From Limonium bicolor (Eukaryota > Streptophyta > Magnoliopsida > Caryophyllales > Plumbaginaceae), in contig CM041776.1 of NCBI GenBank assembly GCA_023374045.1, positions 39,190,171-39,254,170 of the forward strand: 64,000 nt of DNA, written 5' to 3'. Made by a program: the position numbers and the translations under genes. Below are positions 33,819 to 45,500 of the stretch, one piece after another (the stretch's first letter is position 1; every line of letters begins with the position of its first letter). The notes under the pieces were generated by a model, which was given only the letters and a program-made list of their open reading frames with translations, did no database searches and had not been told where the DNA came from.

Positions 33819-34551
33819 GAAGATTCAACATCTGCTACCCAATACCATCTACACCTAACCGGAGCACACCGACATCAAAACCATGGACTTCCAACCGAAC
33901 AATGTCAGGTTATCCGCCCAGGTATGATTTTATTAAGGGGATACCTGACACCCGACGCAAATAGCCATCATCAGGAGATGCAATCAACTAGGAATGGGAC
34001 CGGGAGGTTTTTACACACCGGAGTACCCAGGGGGAGCAAGGATGAAATTAAAGATGATGAGCTTGGGCAAGGATTGGAATCCGTATGCCAAGAACTACCA
34101 AACCATGAGGGAGCAAGATGGAGTCTCACCACCGGGAATACCCGAAGAGTTCCATCCAGTTATTACACAAGTCGTGGAAATCGCTCAGCAGTTGGAGGCT
34201 GAACCGATTCCAGACATCCAACCAGACATTTGCATTAAACTTCTACGAAAAAGATGGGAAACTGGGACTACACCAGGATAAGGACGAGACAACGGAGTCT
34301 CTCGAAAGAGGGATACCGTAGTGTCTTGGTCCATTGGAGATGATGCGGAGTTTTTATACGGCGAGCAGAAGCGTGCGGACCGTGCAGATAAGATAGTACT
34401 TAAGTCAGGTGATGTATTAATTTTGGGAGGAGAATCAAGGATGTTATACCATGGGATTAAGAGAATCAAGCTGAATACGGCACCGTCAGCAGTAATCAAT
34501 GCGACGCATATGAGACCAGGGAGATTAAACCTAACCTTTAGACAATATTAG
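33819..34551 (+). CDS. AlkB-type Fe(II)/2-oxoglutarate dioxygenase domain, element E
   Basis: A domain of the AlkB family, whose members oxidatively remove alkyl groups from nucleic-acid bases. It resembles plant ALKBH1-type proteins. Landmarks: RPGMILLRGYLTP near 33918, GPGGFY and KLKMMSLGKDWNPYAKNY (33994-34110), IPEEFHPVI, PDICI, the Fe-binding HxD in LHQDKDE (about 34270), SWSIGDDAEFLYGEQ, SGDVLILGGESRMLYHG with the distal Fe-binding His, and RPGRLNLTFR with the 2-oxoglutarate-binding Arg, ending RQY-TAG at 34549-34551. Roughly 240 codons including the lead-in. Four 1-2-base indels (near 33860, 33950, 34240 and 34318) break the frame; I see no nonsense substitution. The same domain is at the same place in element A. 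The substrate is unknown; the element's own RNA or cDNA is my guess. Confidence 0.9.
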
Positions 34552-34706
34552 CCATGTAATGTTAGAATGAGATGAGAAATGAGATGTAAGATTGAGCACA
34601 TGTTGTAAACAGGATGGTCATGAATAAAAATAACAGTGTTGTTCATATAAATTGTTACGACTCTTGTTATACCATCAATACTCATGGAGCTTGTGAACAC
34701 AATTAG
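34552..34706 (+). promoter_or_regulatory. AlkB 3' flank with AATAAA, then alternative acceptor
   Basis: About 155 bases separate the AlkB stop from the protease exon. AATAAA at 34623-34628 lies 72 bases after the stop; element A keeps one 65 bases after its stop (58929-58934). AATTAG at 34701-34706 is the in-phase acceptor for gag-pol splicing. A poly(A) role for AATAAA is speculative. Confidence 0.35.
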
Positions 34707-35091
34707 GTCATGGACTCGGTACGGAAGGTGCACTAAGCATACTACAAGAGGCACGGACGATGTAGCGTATATCTCACGGTACACCTCACCCCTTTCCGAT
34801 CAAGGGATTGAGGCATCAGTTCTCTTCGACTCAGGGGCCTCGCATACCTTTGTCTCGGCATCATTTGCGAGCAGGTTGGGGCTAGACGCTGAGGAGCTAC
34901 CCGACTTCACGGTTACGCTCCCGTCTAAGGAGAAGGTTCGTTGCACTCGTTATTACCGAGGAGCCACCATCAATTAAGGGGGAAGACTTCCCAGTCAGTT
35001 TCATTGAGTTCAGTAAGCTAGGATTTGATGTTATCTTCGGGATGAACTGGTTGGAGCGGCACAAGGGACGTATCTCTGCGCCGAGCATAGA
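34707..35091 (+). CDS. Aspartic protease of element E (frameshifted)
   Basis: Retropepsin-type protease that matures Gag and Pol. The active-site motif is in [17 protein letters not shown] (about 34818-34868), followed by [10 protein letters not shown]. The exon beginning [11 protein letters not shown] at 34707 is in phase with the gag donor, but an indel near 34755 moves the reading to the frame used for the active site. Another 2-base loss near 34970 creates TAA before the [10 protein letters not shown] segment. [10 protein letters not shown] then leads to RT. Element A has the equivalent exon open through the active site. Confidence 0.85.
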
Positions 35092-36800
35092 TTGCTGCTC
35101 AGGAGTCCGTCTGGGGTAACAATATCATACCGCCAGAGGCCCAGAGAGCCTTCGACTAAGATCATCACCGCCATGGCAATGCATAGAGAATTAAGGAGAA
35201 AGGAAGAAGTATACCTCTGCTATGTACAGGACATAGAGAGAGACCCTGAGTTCGACCCCGACTTACCGGTAGTGTCGGAGTTCCCCGACTTATTTCCACG
35301 GGAACTGCCCGGCATGCCACCCACTCGGGAGGTAGAGTTCACCATTGAGCTGCTACCTGGTACCGGACCGATAGCCAAAGCACCATACCGTATGGCTCCG
35401 GCAGAAATGACTGAGTTAAAAGAACAACTGAAAGATTTGTTGGATAAAGGATTCGTTAGACCAAGTGTGTCACCATGGGGAGCGCCAGTCCTCTTCGTGA
35501 AGAAGAAGGATGGTAGTCTCCGCCTCTGCATCGACTACAGAGAGCTGAATGCAGTGACAGTGAAGAATAAGTACCCACTACCCCGCATTGACGATCTGTT
35601 CGATCAGTTGAAGGGAGCATCTGTGTTTTCCAAGATTGATCTCAGATCGGGGTATCATCAGATAGCCATTAAGGAGGGAGACATTGAGAAGACGGCATTC
35701 CGGACACGATACGGCCACTATGAGTTTACAGTGATGCCGTTCGGTTTGTCGAACGCGCCAGCGAAGTTTATGGATCTGATGAACCGCTTGTTCCGGGAGC
35801 AGCTGGACAAGTCGGTTGTGGTTTTTATTGATGATATTCTGATATATTCAAAGTCTAAGGTTGAGCATGAGGAACATTTGAGGAGGGTGTTGGAAATATT
35901 AAGGGAGAACCAGCTATATGCTAAGTTCTCCAAGTGTGAGTTTTGGCTTGACCAGGTCTCTTTCCTAGGTCATGTCATCTCAGATGCTGGGATCGCAGTG
36001 GATCCAGCAAAGATTGATGCCGTACGTACCTGGCCAAGGCCGAAGACTGTTACCGACATCCGGAGCTTTCTCGGTCTGGCAGGTTACTACAGGAGATTTG
36101 TTAGAGATTTCAGCAAGGTCGCGAAGCCGATGACCAGTCTGATGAAGAAAGATGCACCATTTCTGTGGACAGATGACTGTGAGAGATCGTTTCAGCGCTT
36201 AAAGGACTCACTGACCACTGCACCGGTACTGACTATTCCAGACGGTACAGAGGGCTTTGAGGTTTATTGTGATGCATCCGGCAGAGGGCTGGGTTGCGTG
36301 CTCATGCAACATGGCAAGGTGGTGGCATATGCCTCACGCCAGTTGAAGAAACATGAGGAGAACTACCCCACACATGATTTAGAGCTGGGAGCTGTAGTCT
36401 TCGCTTTGAAGATATGGCGCCACTACTTATATGGGGTTAGTGTCACGATCTACACCGATCACAAAAGTTTGAAATACATATTCACTCAGAAGGAGTTAAA
36501 TCTTCGACAGAGGAGATGGTTAGAATTTCTGAAAGACTATGACATTGACCTCCAATACAAAGAAGGGAAGGCCAATGTTGTAGCAGATGCCCTGAGCCGT
36601 CGAGCACACTCACTCCATTCGCTAGTTTCTTTCTCCAGCTTGGTTGATGAGGTGCGAGAGGCTCAGAGGACTGATGAGTATATGAGAGAGGTCAGACAGA
36701 AGCTGACAGATGGTACCTTTGAGAGTCAGAAATACGACTTCAGACTTCATGATGATGATCTGATCAGACTTAAGGGCCGGTTATGCATACCACGAGGTAA
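35092..36800 (+). CDS. Reverse transcriptase-RNase H of element E
   Basis: An open reading of 646 codons (35092-37032) covers the linker, RT, RNase H and the integrase N-terminus. RT motifs in order: [100 protein letters not shown], and FIDD in [11 protein letters not shown] at about 35818-35850, the catalytic Asp pair. RNase H shows [45 protein letters not shown] and VADALSRR. Every core residue I can check is kept, so this part looks functional. It is the best evidence for placing the element among Ty3/Gypsy chromoviruses. Confidence 0.96.
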
Positions 36801-38078
36801 CACGGATCTGAAAGACCGTATACTTAGAGAATCACACTGTTCTTCAGTTTCCATCCATCCGGGAGCCTCTAAAATGTATAAAGACATGAAGAGATACTTC
36901 TGGTGGTCGGGGATGAAGACAGATGTTACCGAGTTCGTCTTGAGGTGTCTCACATGCCAGAAGGTGAAATTCGAGCACGACGACCGGGCGGAATGGTACA
37001 GTCGATGCCAGTTCCGGATGGAAGTTCCATGATATTCCATGGACTTCGTAGTTGGGCTTCCACCTGCTAGGGGAGGTCTCAACATGATATGGGTGGTGGT
37101 GGATCGCCTTACCAAAGTAGCCCGATTCATACCGATGAAGGATACTTGGAAGGTGACCAAATTAGCTGAGTTATTTGAGAAAGAAATCATGAGCACGGCA
37201 TACCAAAGACCATAGTGTCAGATAGAGATACCAGATTCCTTTCGAGGTACTGGAGAGCTACCAGAGAAGCGTTGGGTACAGAACTCAAACTGAGTACCGC
37301 GTTCCATCCTCAGACAGATGGTCAGACTGAGCGTACTATTCAGACACTCGAGGACATGCTGAGAGCATGTGCCTTAGACTTCCAGGGCAGTTGGATTGAC
37401 AGATTGCATCTGATCGAGTTTTCATACAACAACAGCTATCACGCTTCGATCAAGATGGCACCTTTTCAAGCGTTGTACGGTAGACCATGTCGTACACCGC
37501 TCTGCTGGGATGAGTCGAGTGAGACGGTCATTATAGGACCAGAGTACTTAGAACAAGTTAAGGCTGAAGTTCAGCAAATCAGGGAGAACATGAAAGCTGC
37601 TCAAGATAGGCAGAAGTCGTATGCTGATGTTCGACGACGGGACCTGGAGTTCGCAGTGGGCGACCGGGTATTTCTGCGAGTATCACCGATGAAGGGTGTA
37701 TTCAGGTTTGGGCAGAAGGGCAAGTTAAGCCCGAAATTTGTTGGTCCTTATGAGATTACGGAGCGGGTGGGCCCGGTTGCTTACAGGTTGAATTTACCTG
37801 CTGAGCTGGGTAAAGTGCATGATGTTTTTCATGTTTCACAGCTAAAGAAATACATGCACCACCCCTCCCATGTGTTAGAACCTGAGAGGTTGACTTTAGA
37901 ACCAAATATGAGATCCGTGGAGACTCCTCAGAGAATCTTGGACAGAAAGACTAGGGACACTCGCCACAAGTCAGTGCGACTGGTGAAGGTTCTCTGGTCT
38001 AACCAGGATGTCGAAGAGGCCACGTGGGAATTAGAGGATAAGATGAGGGCGAAGTACCCTTCTTTATTTACTGACTAG
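36801..38078 (+). CDS. Integrase of element E (one break)
   Basis: Integrase with the HHCC zinc-binding domain ([17 protein letters not shown]... [13 protein letters not shown], about 36860-36980) and a D,D-E core: MDFVVGLPP near 37040, [13 protein letters not shown] at 37215 and [10 protein letters not shown] near 37320. It continues through [43 protein letters not shown] and [31 protein letters not shown] to the stop at 38076-38078. The tail is the Tekay-type chromodomain-like end. Breaks: a small deletion near 37010-37030 and another near 37195 shift frame. From 37215 on it is open for 287 codons. Confidence 0.94.
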
Positions 38079-38109
38079 ATCGTCTGTATAGGGTACGGGG
38101 CGTACCCCT

Positions 38110-38126
38110 TTTTAAGGGGGGTAGAG
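38110..38126 (+). other. Upstream duplicate polypurine tract, element E
   Basis: TTTTAAGGGGGGTAGAG, differing from the terminal tract only in the last base, 263 bases upstream of it. The same duplication is in element C (45669-45685), and a degenerate one is in element A (about 815-830, minus strand). It may be a second plus-strand primer. Confidence 0.7.
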
Positions 38127-38371
38127 CTTCCTCGCTTTTGAGTTAGGAAACGATCATGTTTGTCGTTTGTTTGGTTGTTTAAGATGTGGATTTGTGTAAG
38201 TTGCTACACTTTGGTGTAAGTTTGAGTTATGTATAATACTTATGTATTGTATTGAGATTGACCTTTGAGTCTTGAGATGTATGAATGTGAATATAAGATG
38301 TGGTATTAAGATTAAGAGAACTGTGTACCGTGAATGGTTAAACACATGTGTGAACTTTGAGGACAAAGTTC
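38127..38371 (+). other. Element E 3' untranslated stretch
   Basis: Between the two polypurine tracts. No open frame and no recognisable structure beyond G/T-rich low complexity. Confidence 0.6.
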
Positions 38372-38388
38372 TTTTAAGGGGGGTAGAT
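38372..38388 (+). other. Polypurine tract of element E
   Basis: TTTTAAGGGGGGTAGAT, directly before the 3' LTR start TGAAATACCCC. Confidence 0.95.
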
Positions 38389-41300
38389 TGAAATACCCCA
38401 AACTTAGATATGGTGTTTAAATGATAAACTAAGATATAGAAGGCTAAATAATGCCTTAGAAACATTTCTAATCAAAGAAAATATAAGGAAACACCAAAAA
38501 GAGCAGTTTAAGCAAAACGTGCTCTAAGCTTGGAGAGACATGGGAGAGTACCCAAATATTGTTCTAAGACCTTAGTAATATCCTAATGGTCATTTTAAGT
38601 CAATTACCAAAGAAAACCAAGCTTGAAAACTAGTTAAAACACAAAATGTGCTTTAAGGAGTCTTAAAGCACGTTTTTGAAAAATTGTCTTGTAAATGAGT
38701 TTTGAATGGCTAAATGTCCATCATTACTCTTTAATTAATATGTGTACTATATAGTATCACATTTGGAGGTCTATATCAATGGGAAATCAAAAATTTCACA
38801 ACAATGTGCCTTGTTTTTGATGAATAGTGAATTAATTAAGCTAGTTTATAACATAAGTCTATATAAGTGAGACATTTGGTCAACAAAGACTAAACTACCC
38901 TCATTCACTAAAGGGGGCCGGTTTTTTAAGTGTGACTCACCACACTTATCTAGCTAAGTAAAGAGAAAGCAAAATAAGTAAGTTATAAAGCATAAAGTAC
39001 TATTCACCTTTTAAGATAAATATCACATTTGCTTACCTCTCTCCTCACTTCTTCATTCTTCCTTGTCTCACACGATTTCTTGCTCTCTTTCTCTTCTCCA
39101 TTAACGTGAAGCTCCTCTCCATGCTAGCTCCACCTTCTCTTGCACACATCTTGCTCATTTTAGCTCCAAATCCAAAACAAAATACATATTCTTCTTAGTT
39201 AGCTCAAGCTCCTCCTTTCTATCTTTTCAAAACTTCAAGAGCTTCATTTTGGTGCCAAGTCAAACCACCATTAGAGGAGGAAATTCAAGTTTGGAGACTC
39301 CATTGGCATCTCCATTCTCTTAAGGTAAAGAAAGTGTAAGAAAATCTAGGTTTCCACCATTTTCTTCACATAACCGAAAATATATACTCATGGGACTCCA
39401 TGTTTATGCCTTGTTCTAGCTTGTTTCTACTCTTCAAAGGAGAGAGGAGGTCCTTCTTGCTTCACATCCAAGTTGTCTTGAGAAACCAAGGTAAAACAAT
39501 CACATTAATACCTTAAAACATATTTTTAAACCTAGGGTTTGTTCCTTAGGGTTAATGTGTTATCTAGTACTCATTGGAGTCATTGGATATTGGTTAGAAC
39601 ATTGGCAAGGAGAATCACATTGGTGACCGAGATTGAACAAAGAAAACCTAAGGAGAAAAGCTTTTAAGCTTGTGAGAAAACAAGGTAAATTACTTACCTT
39701 AAGGTGTTTGTTGTTTAAGGGAATGAGATGTGGGTATATGATGAGTTTAGTGTAGAGTTTATATTGGGAAGGTGCTATAAAACCTAGGAGAAACAATGAC
39801 TATTCTTGTGAACTTGTGACTAAGGAGCAAATGAGAAAAGAGATAGTTTAAGAATATAAAGGTGAAGTACAAGAAGCATTTTATTTCAATGGGAGCCTTG
39901 TTGAGTGTATTCGCAGGTTGAAGGCATATTATGTGGAAATTCAGTGGTTAAGATTATTGTATTTAAGGGCCTAAGTGCCAAGCATTTTAAGTTTAAGCAT
40001 TATATGGATGTGGTGAAGTTTTGGTGTAAATTGGGTGTTAAGTTGTGATGAGAATTTGTGTGGTATTGGTTGTTTGATGGAGAAAAACCATGTGTTAGGA
40101 AGTACTATATACTAGAGAACCCATGGCAAAATTTAAAGGAGAGTTTAAGTGTTTAAGATATCCTAAGGGAATTTAATGACTAAGGAAGTACTAGGAATGT
40201 TCTATGGGTTGTCTTGATGAAAAAGGGTGAAGTTAAGGTGTTTTAATGACTTATGATGACTTAGGTATCACCATGGAAGATTTAGGAATCAAGAGAATGT
40301 ATTTGGTTTAGGACTTAGGCAAATGTTGTGCACAACTAGGAAGGAAATAATGTGATGATGATGGAAGTTTAGACTTGTTAAGGAACTTTAAGTAAATGTT
40401 TAAAAGAGTTTTAGATAGTGAGAGATGCTTGGGAGATGATGTTATAGTGGTGAAGAAAACATTTGGCATAGTGGTTACACTAGGTATGAACCACCACCTA
40501 GAAACCTAGAGGAAAGCATTACAAGTGTTAGCATTATTACAAGGAAAATGCATAATGACTAAGGTGGATCTTGGTGGATGATTTAAGGTATTTTAAGGAG
40601 GGCTTAAGGTGTATTTGAGGTGCCCAAATGAGGTTATAACATATTAGGATATAGAGGAGAAGTTTGGAGTTGAAAGAATTTAGAAACAAGTTTTTAGAGC
40701 CGACCGGACCGGACTTGCAAGGTCGGTCGGGCTCTGTTACACTACCGGAAAATGTTTCTGGAATCGACCGGACTTGGGGGACCGGACTTACAAGTCCGGT
40801 CGGACTTGTGTTTTGTGAGGGAAAATGTTTCTGGAATGGACCGGACATGGGACCGGACTTGTCAAGTCCGGTCGGCATGAATTTTGTACGGTTATAAGTC
40901 TCTGGAATCGACCGGACATAGGACCGGACATGTAAGTCCGGTCGGAGTGAATTTTCCAACGGTAAAAGGGTACTGGAATGGACCGGACTTGGCAAGTCCG
41001 GTCGGTAAGTCCGGTCGAGAAATAAAAAAAAAAAAGAAATTTCAAATTCTAAGAAAGGTAATGGGTAATGAGGTATGCCCTTGGTAGGGTAGTAATGATT
41101 GGGACCCTAAGAACTTAAGGAATTAAGTTAAGATTAAGTATAAGTTTTAATGTTTAAAGTTAAGTTGTAAGACTAAGTGATAAAGGCTTGAGAGGTTATT
41201 GAGTGGAAGTCCTTAGGGACTAAGTGAGTTAAGTGAGGTGCAAATAACTAATGACCTAAGAATGAATGAATGTTTTAGGTTTGTGAGTTGGGACCCCGAA

Positions 41301-42524
41301 GAAGATTAGTCAAACAACGATCGACGGTGAACGGTACAGTCTTTCCTGTGACCTGCTTGCTAACGAGGTGTCCCTCGGCTTGTGTGCTATCTGTTTATTT
41401 GCTATGACTAAGACAAGACAAAGCATGCAACCGGTCAAATTTATTCTCGATGTGAATGTGTTTACTCCACACTAACCCACGAGACTTGAGAATGTTGCTA
41501 ACTAAGTTTGGTACTCACTGAGTTAAGGTTAAGAACTAAGTATCGGTGATTGTTGGTTTTACCCGTCAAGGTTTAACTAACACTTGGTAATTAAGGCTTT
41601 CACTAACCATAACTTGGGGTGGGAGTGAGGAATCCGGAATGGTACCGGCACATGTGTATTGGGGGAGGTCGGTATCTGAATCAGATCCGACTTCCAAATA
41701 AGACTGGTCATTAGACTCGTCGCCTAGGGTCAACAAATCGACCCGACCACCCGGGCTACTGTTTGAGGTGGGAGGCACATTAAGGATGGCGTGGGGGGAT
41801 CAAGCCTACATCCCCAATAAAAAGAAAGGTAGCTTATCGTCGGATAGTGCACTGCTACCGGCTAGGGTTAACCAAGCCCTACAAAGATAAGCAACCAACT
41901 AAGGGCTAACCAATCTAATAGTGGAGCGGTTGGCAAGTATAAGGTTAAGGAGATTGTGGATCTAAGGGGTTAAGGACTAACTCACTTATTAAGGGAACGC
42001 CTGAGTCGTTCGTTTGCTTATGAGCTAATTATGTTCATTGTGGTTGTTGGTTTGTTGTGCTTCATATTAAGCTTATTGCGCTATTTATGCTTATCATGTA
42101 ATCAACTCCCATGCTATCGACAATTAGTCGTCGTAGCCCCGTTAGCTTGGGGGCCATGGGAGGGTCGTACCAGCATTCGTGCTGACCCCCTTTGGGGGCT
42201 GTTTTTACACTTGCAGGTAAGCGGCCGATGAAGTCACACCACGAGAGTAGGAGCGGGTAGCCCTAGGTGGGACTTTATTTTGAGTACGGGTAGCGCCTGT
42301 GCACCCGTCTGTTAGTAGTGGAATATGAGATATATTATGGTTTGAGAATACTTAAAACTCGGATGGTGTATGTATTTTGGATGTACGGTTGTAAATATTT
42401 AAATTACGGTAATTCTTGTTGGTTAGACCGTAGCTAGGTCCTGGTGTTACTTTATTCCGCTGCGACGTTAAGTATAGTTTGTTAAGTTGCGATAACCACG
42501 ATTGGCTTAGGACGGGGTGTTACA
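38389..42524 (+). repeat. Element E 3' LTR (4136 bp)
   Basis: Matches 27996-32059 throughout. Differences are scattered and mostly single-base or short indels, plus one additional 73-bp unit at 40747-40819 bounded by direct copies of GGAAAATGTTTCTGGAAT. It ends GGGGTGTTACA, then GTTAT. Confidence 0.96.
40690..41017. repeat. GACCGGAC palindromic repeat array, 3' LTR of E
   Basis: Five units pairing GACCGGAC with GTCCGGTC. The longest arms, GACCGGACTTG/CAAGTCCGGTC, are at 40851-40873. Flanking GGTCGGC and GGTCGGT contain (on the other strand) the plant DRE/CRT core RCCGAC. Confidence 0.88.
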
Positions 42525-42529
42525 GTTAT
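42525..42529. repeat. TSD of element E, right (GTTAT)
   Basis: Matches 27991-27995. Beyond it solo LTR D resumes. Confidence 0.95.
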
Positions 42530-45500
42530 TTACAAAACAACCGCATTAATTCATAAACTTTACACTTAAATTCTAATCTCTTTATATAACATAATTTTAA
42601 TTCCTCATCTAATTAAATTACAAAACTACCACTAATCTTCTGGACATAACTTATAAATATTATAACTTTCAAGAATTACATCTTAGCCCCTCAAAATCTC
42701 GGCATATATTTATATACTTTCTATAATTGCAATTTAGCCACACAAATCTTATAATCTTTACATAATGTCTTATAAACTATAGTTTTAATTTAATTCTCCA
42801 TAATGCCGAATATATATATAAATTCTTAAATTACCAAACTAACCCCAAAGTAATTCGGCTATGTCATTTATTTTTCCTTAATTACAATCTCATCCCAAAA
42901 CTTTATATTAGTATCTTAATAATTTATAAACTATAGTCTAAATATTTAATTCCTTAAAATTTTGAAAGTGAACCTAATAATTCTCTTAATTATGAATTCG
43001 CCCACTAATAAATTCTAAACTTGCATAACAACTTTTATAAATTACATAATAGCCCAAAACTTTATAACAGGTTATTTCAAAGCTTGTTTAAATTATCTAA
43101 AATTCTTAAACTTAATTCCTAACCTTATATTATATTATAATTACACCAAATACCCCTTTAGCTCTCGGTTTTCACAATAAGTGCACCAAACTTTGTAAAA
43201 ATTACATTTAAGCCCCATAACTTATTTAATTAGTCATTTAAGCTCTAATAAAATATTTTTAACTCACCAAACTTTATGATATAAGTTTATATACCTAAGT
43301 AGGTCATTAATACCTATTTAACACTTAGGTAATTCGGCCATATTTATTTAGTGACCATATAGTATATAAAAGTGGATTTATATGTCGTAATAAATGTACA
43401 TAAATTCATATGAGTCATATAACTCATGTAAAAATTATTGTAATGTCTTATATTGATTCTTAGCTTAAAATAAAGCATTTTTGCCCTAGACTTTTCGGCC
43501 TTAATTAATTTGTAACATAAACAAATTCTATGATACAAAAATGTGTCTTAAGGTAAATATTTCTATATATGTTATAGATTATATTTTTGGCATATAAAAC
43601 CATATAGTTTCGGTATTATTTAGCCTAGGAGATGTACATAATTTTTGTACAATTTTTAGAAGCTTAACAAAGCTTATAACATAAAGATTTACTTAGTAAA
43701 CTTACTCTTAACAAAGGTGGTTAAGTGCTTGAACTTCTTCTTGAATCTCCAAGCTTTCTCCTAGGTAAACCTGATGCTCCTCTTCGGTTTATGCAAGAGG
43801 TGAAGGTGTTTAGGAGTTAGATCTTCAACAAAGATCTTAAGTAGATTTGTAAGTAGTTTTACAATACTTTACCTTAGACTTTTTCTCTTATAATTTCGGC
43901 TCACCAAAGGTAGATGAAGAGCAAGTTTTCCTTCATCAAAATGAAGAAGAAAAGAGACTTAGAAGAGGTAGAACTTGGTTACACACAAAAATGTGTTTTA
44001 AGGATTTTCAAGCTTTAAAACCTACCTTAAGATAACCTTGAGATGCTCCTTGGTTTAATGTTGGTTTGGACAATCTCCTTGGAGAACTAAGTGAGGCCGA
44101 ACACACCTTGTTATGCTAGGAAGAGTTTTGCTTCAAGACTTGCCAAGAAATGCTAGGAAATTACCTTAAAGATGAAGATAGAAGTTAAAACTCCATTAAT
44201 GGACTTAAGAGCTTCAAAGGAAGAAGATGAAGCTAGAAGAGAGAGGAGAGAGCTTACCTAAACCGTGGATGAAGAGGGCAAGGAAGAAAGTGAGACTTAG
44301 CTCACGTAAATGGTAAGGAATTGCACTTTGGAATTGATTTTTGTTTTGTCAATTTTTAATGACAAATGACTATACTTTTTCTTAGTTTATTTCATGGTTG
44401 ATTGGCTCAATAAATGACCTCTTTTCCAGCTTGAAAACCGGCCATGAGGAGTGTGACAAGGCAAGAGCATGTGGAAGAAATAATGTGAACTAGAAGACAA
44501 GGAAATTTAGGTAAGGTATCTTCTTTTGATTTTTCTAAGTTTGTGTTGTCTTCTTCCTCATGTAGAGTCACGAATTTAGGGACTGAATGGAGCTCAAAAA
44601 CCGGCCATGAATAGCCAAGGAAGAACATGGAAGATTACTTAGTTTGTAAGAAAGCAAAAGAAAGGAATCTTAGATCTACTTTTTATCTTTTTGCATTTTG
44701 TTTTTGTCTAGCCAACTTGGCCATGTTCTCTAGCATAATTTCGACAGCTCTCTGGTCAAATGAGTCACACATTTCTTTGCCATTAAGTATTATAGCACAT
44801 GGGATGATGAGTCATTATGTTTTAAGCCTTTTTTAAACTTTAAAGGCAAATTTTATACTAGTATTTGCTCTCAAAATCGGCCCCTATAGAGAGCCTTGTT
44901 GACTAGTCACACCAACTTATTTAGAAGGTCATTTTAACCCTATTTAAGATTACCAATTCGTGGCATGTCAAAAACTACAAGGTAATTGCGTAAAACGCAT
45001 TTTCGTGACACCCGAAGGTGTGTTTTTGTGCTCTAAGGAAATTTTGGGAAACCAATTGTTTTATGAGTTCCAAGTGTTTGTAAACACTTATTATAGTAAA
45101 TAAACATATAATAAGATGTTACATTGAGTTATATGGGGTTATATCAACCCGTGACATAATTTACGGGCCATCGGGACACTCCCGGGCCAAAAAGGAGCGC
45201 TAAGAAATTCTCTGTGGTTTTTGCTGAATTTTGAGAAACCACTTCGTGGGTTCTCTTTAGAATGGTAAATAATGATATTAGGAACTCTAGGAATTAATTT
45301 ATAGGAGTTCGTGCCACCTCGGCACTCCTCCGAGCTTTTCTTGCTTTAAGGGGCGCGCGTGAGCACTCCCGAGCGTTTTGTGTATTTGACTGAATATAGC
45401 TTAGGGAATATATTATATATTCATATAATGAGTGTATGACCATTTGGTTTTAGTTTTAGAAGGTTATACAAGGTCATGCTTGATCACATGTTTCTAAGGC

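Larger units (their letters stand above)
27996..42524 (+). mobile_element. Element E: complete AlkB-type Tekay-like chromovirus
   Basis: The most complete and innermost element, 14.5 kb. The 5' LTR is 27996-32059, the primer site 32064-32075, gag 32292-33686 with two introns, the AlkB exon 33819-34551, protease from 34707, RT-RNase H and integrase to 38078, two polypurine tracts and the 3' LTR 38389-42524. GTTAT flanks both ends. The pol order PR-RT-RH-INT with a C-terminal EEATWE/KYP tail and an initiator-Met primer site is that of Tekay/Del chromoviruses. The dioxygenase domain is not part of any chromovirus that I know. Coding parts carry several 1-2-base indels. Confidence 0.95.

Noticed and set aside
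33819..34551. AlkB segment as a host gene into which E inserted, or a chance gene fragment
   Set aside because: The same domain lies at the same place, with the same flanking introns and spacing (1020 and 1019 bp), in element A at a different locus and orientation.
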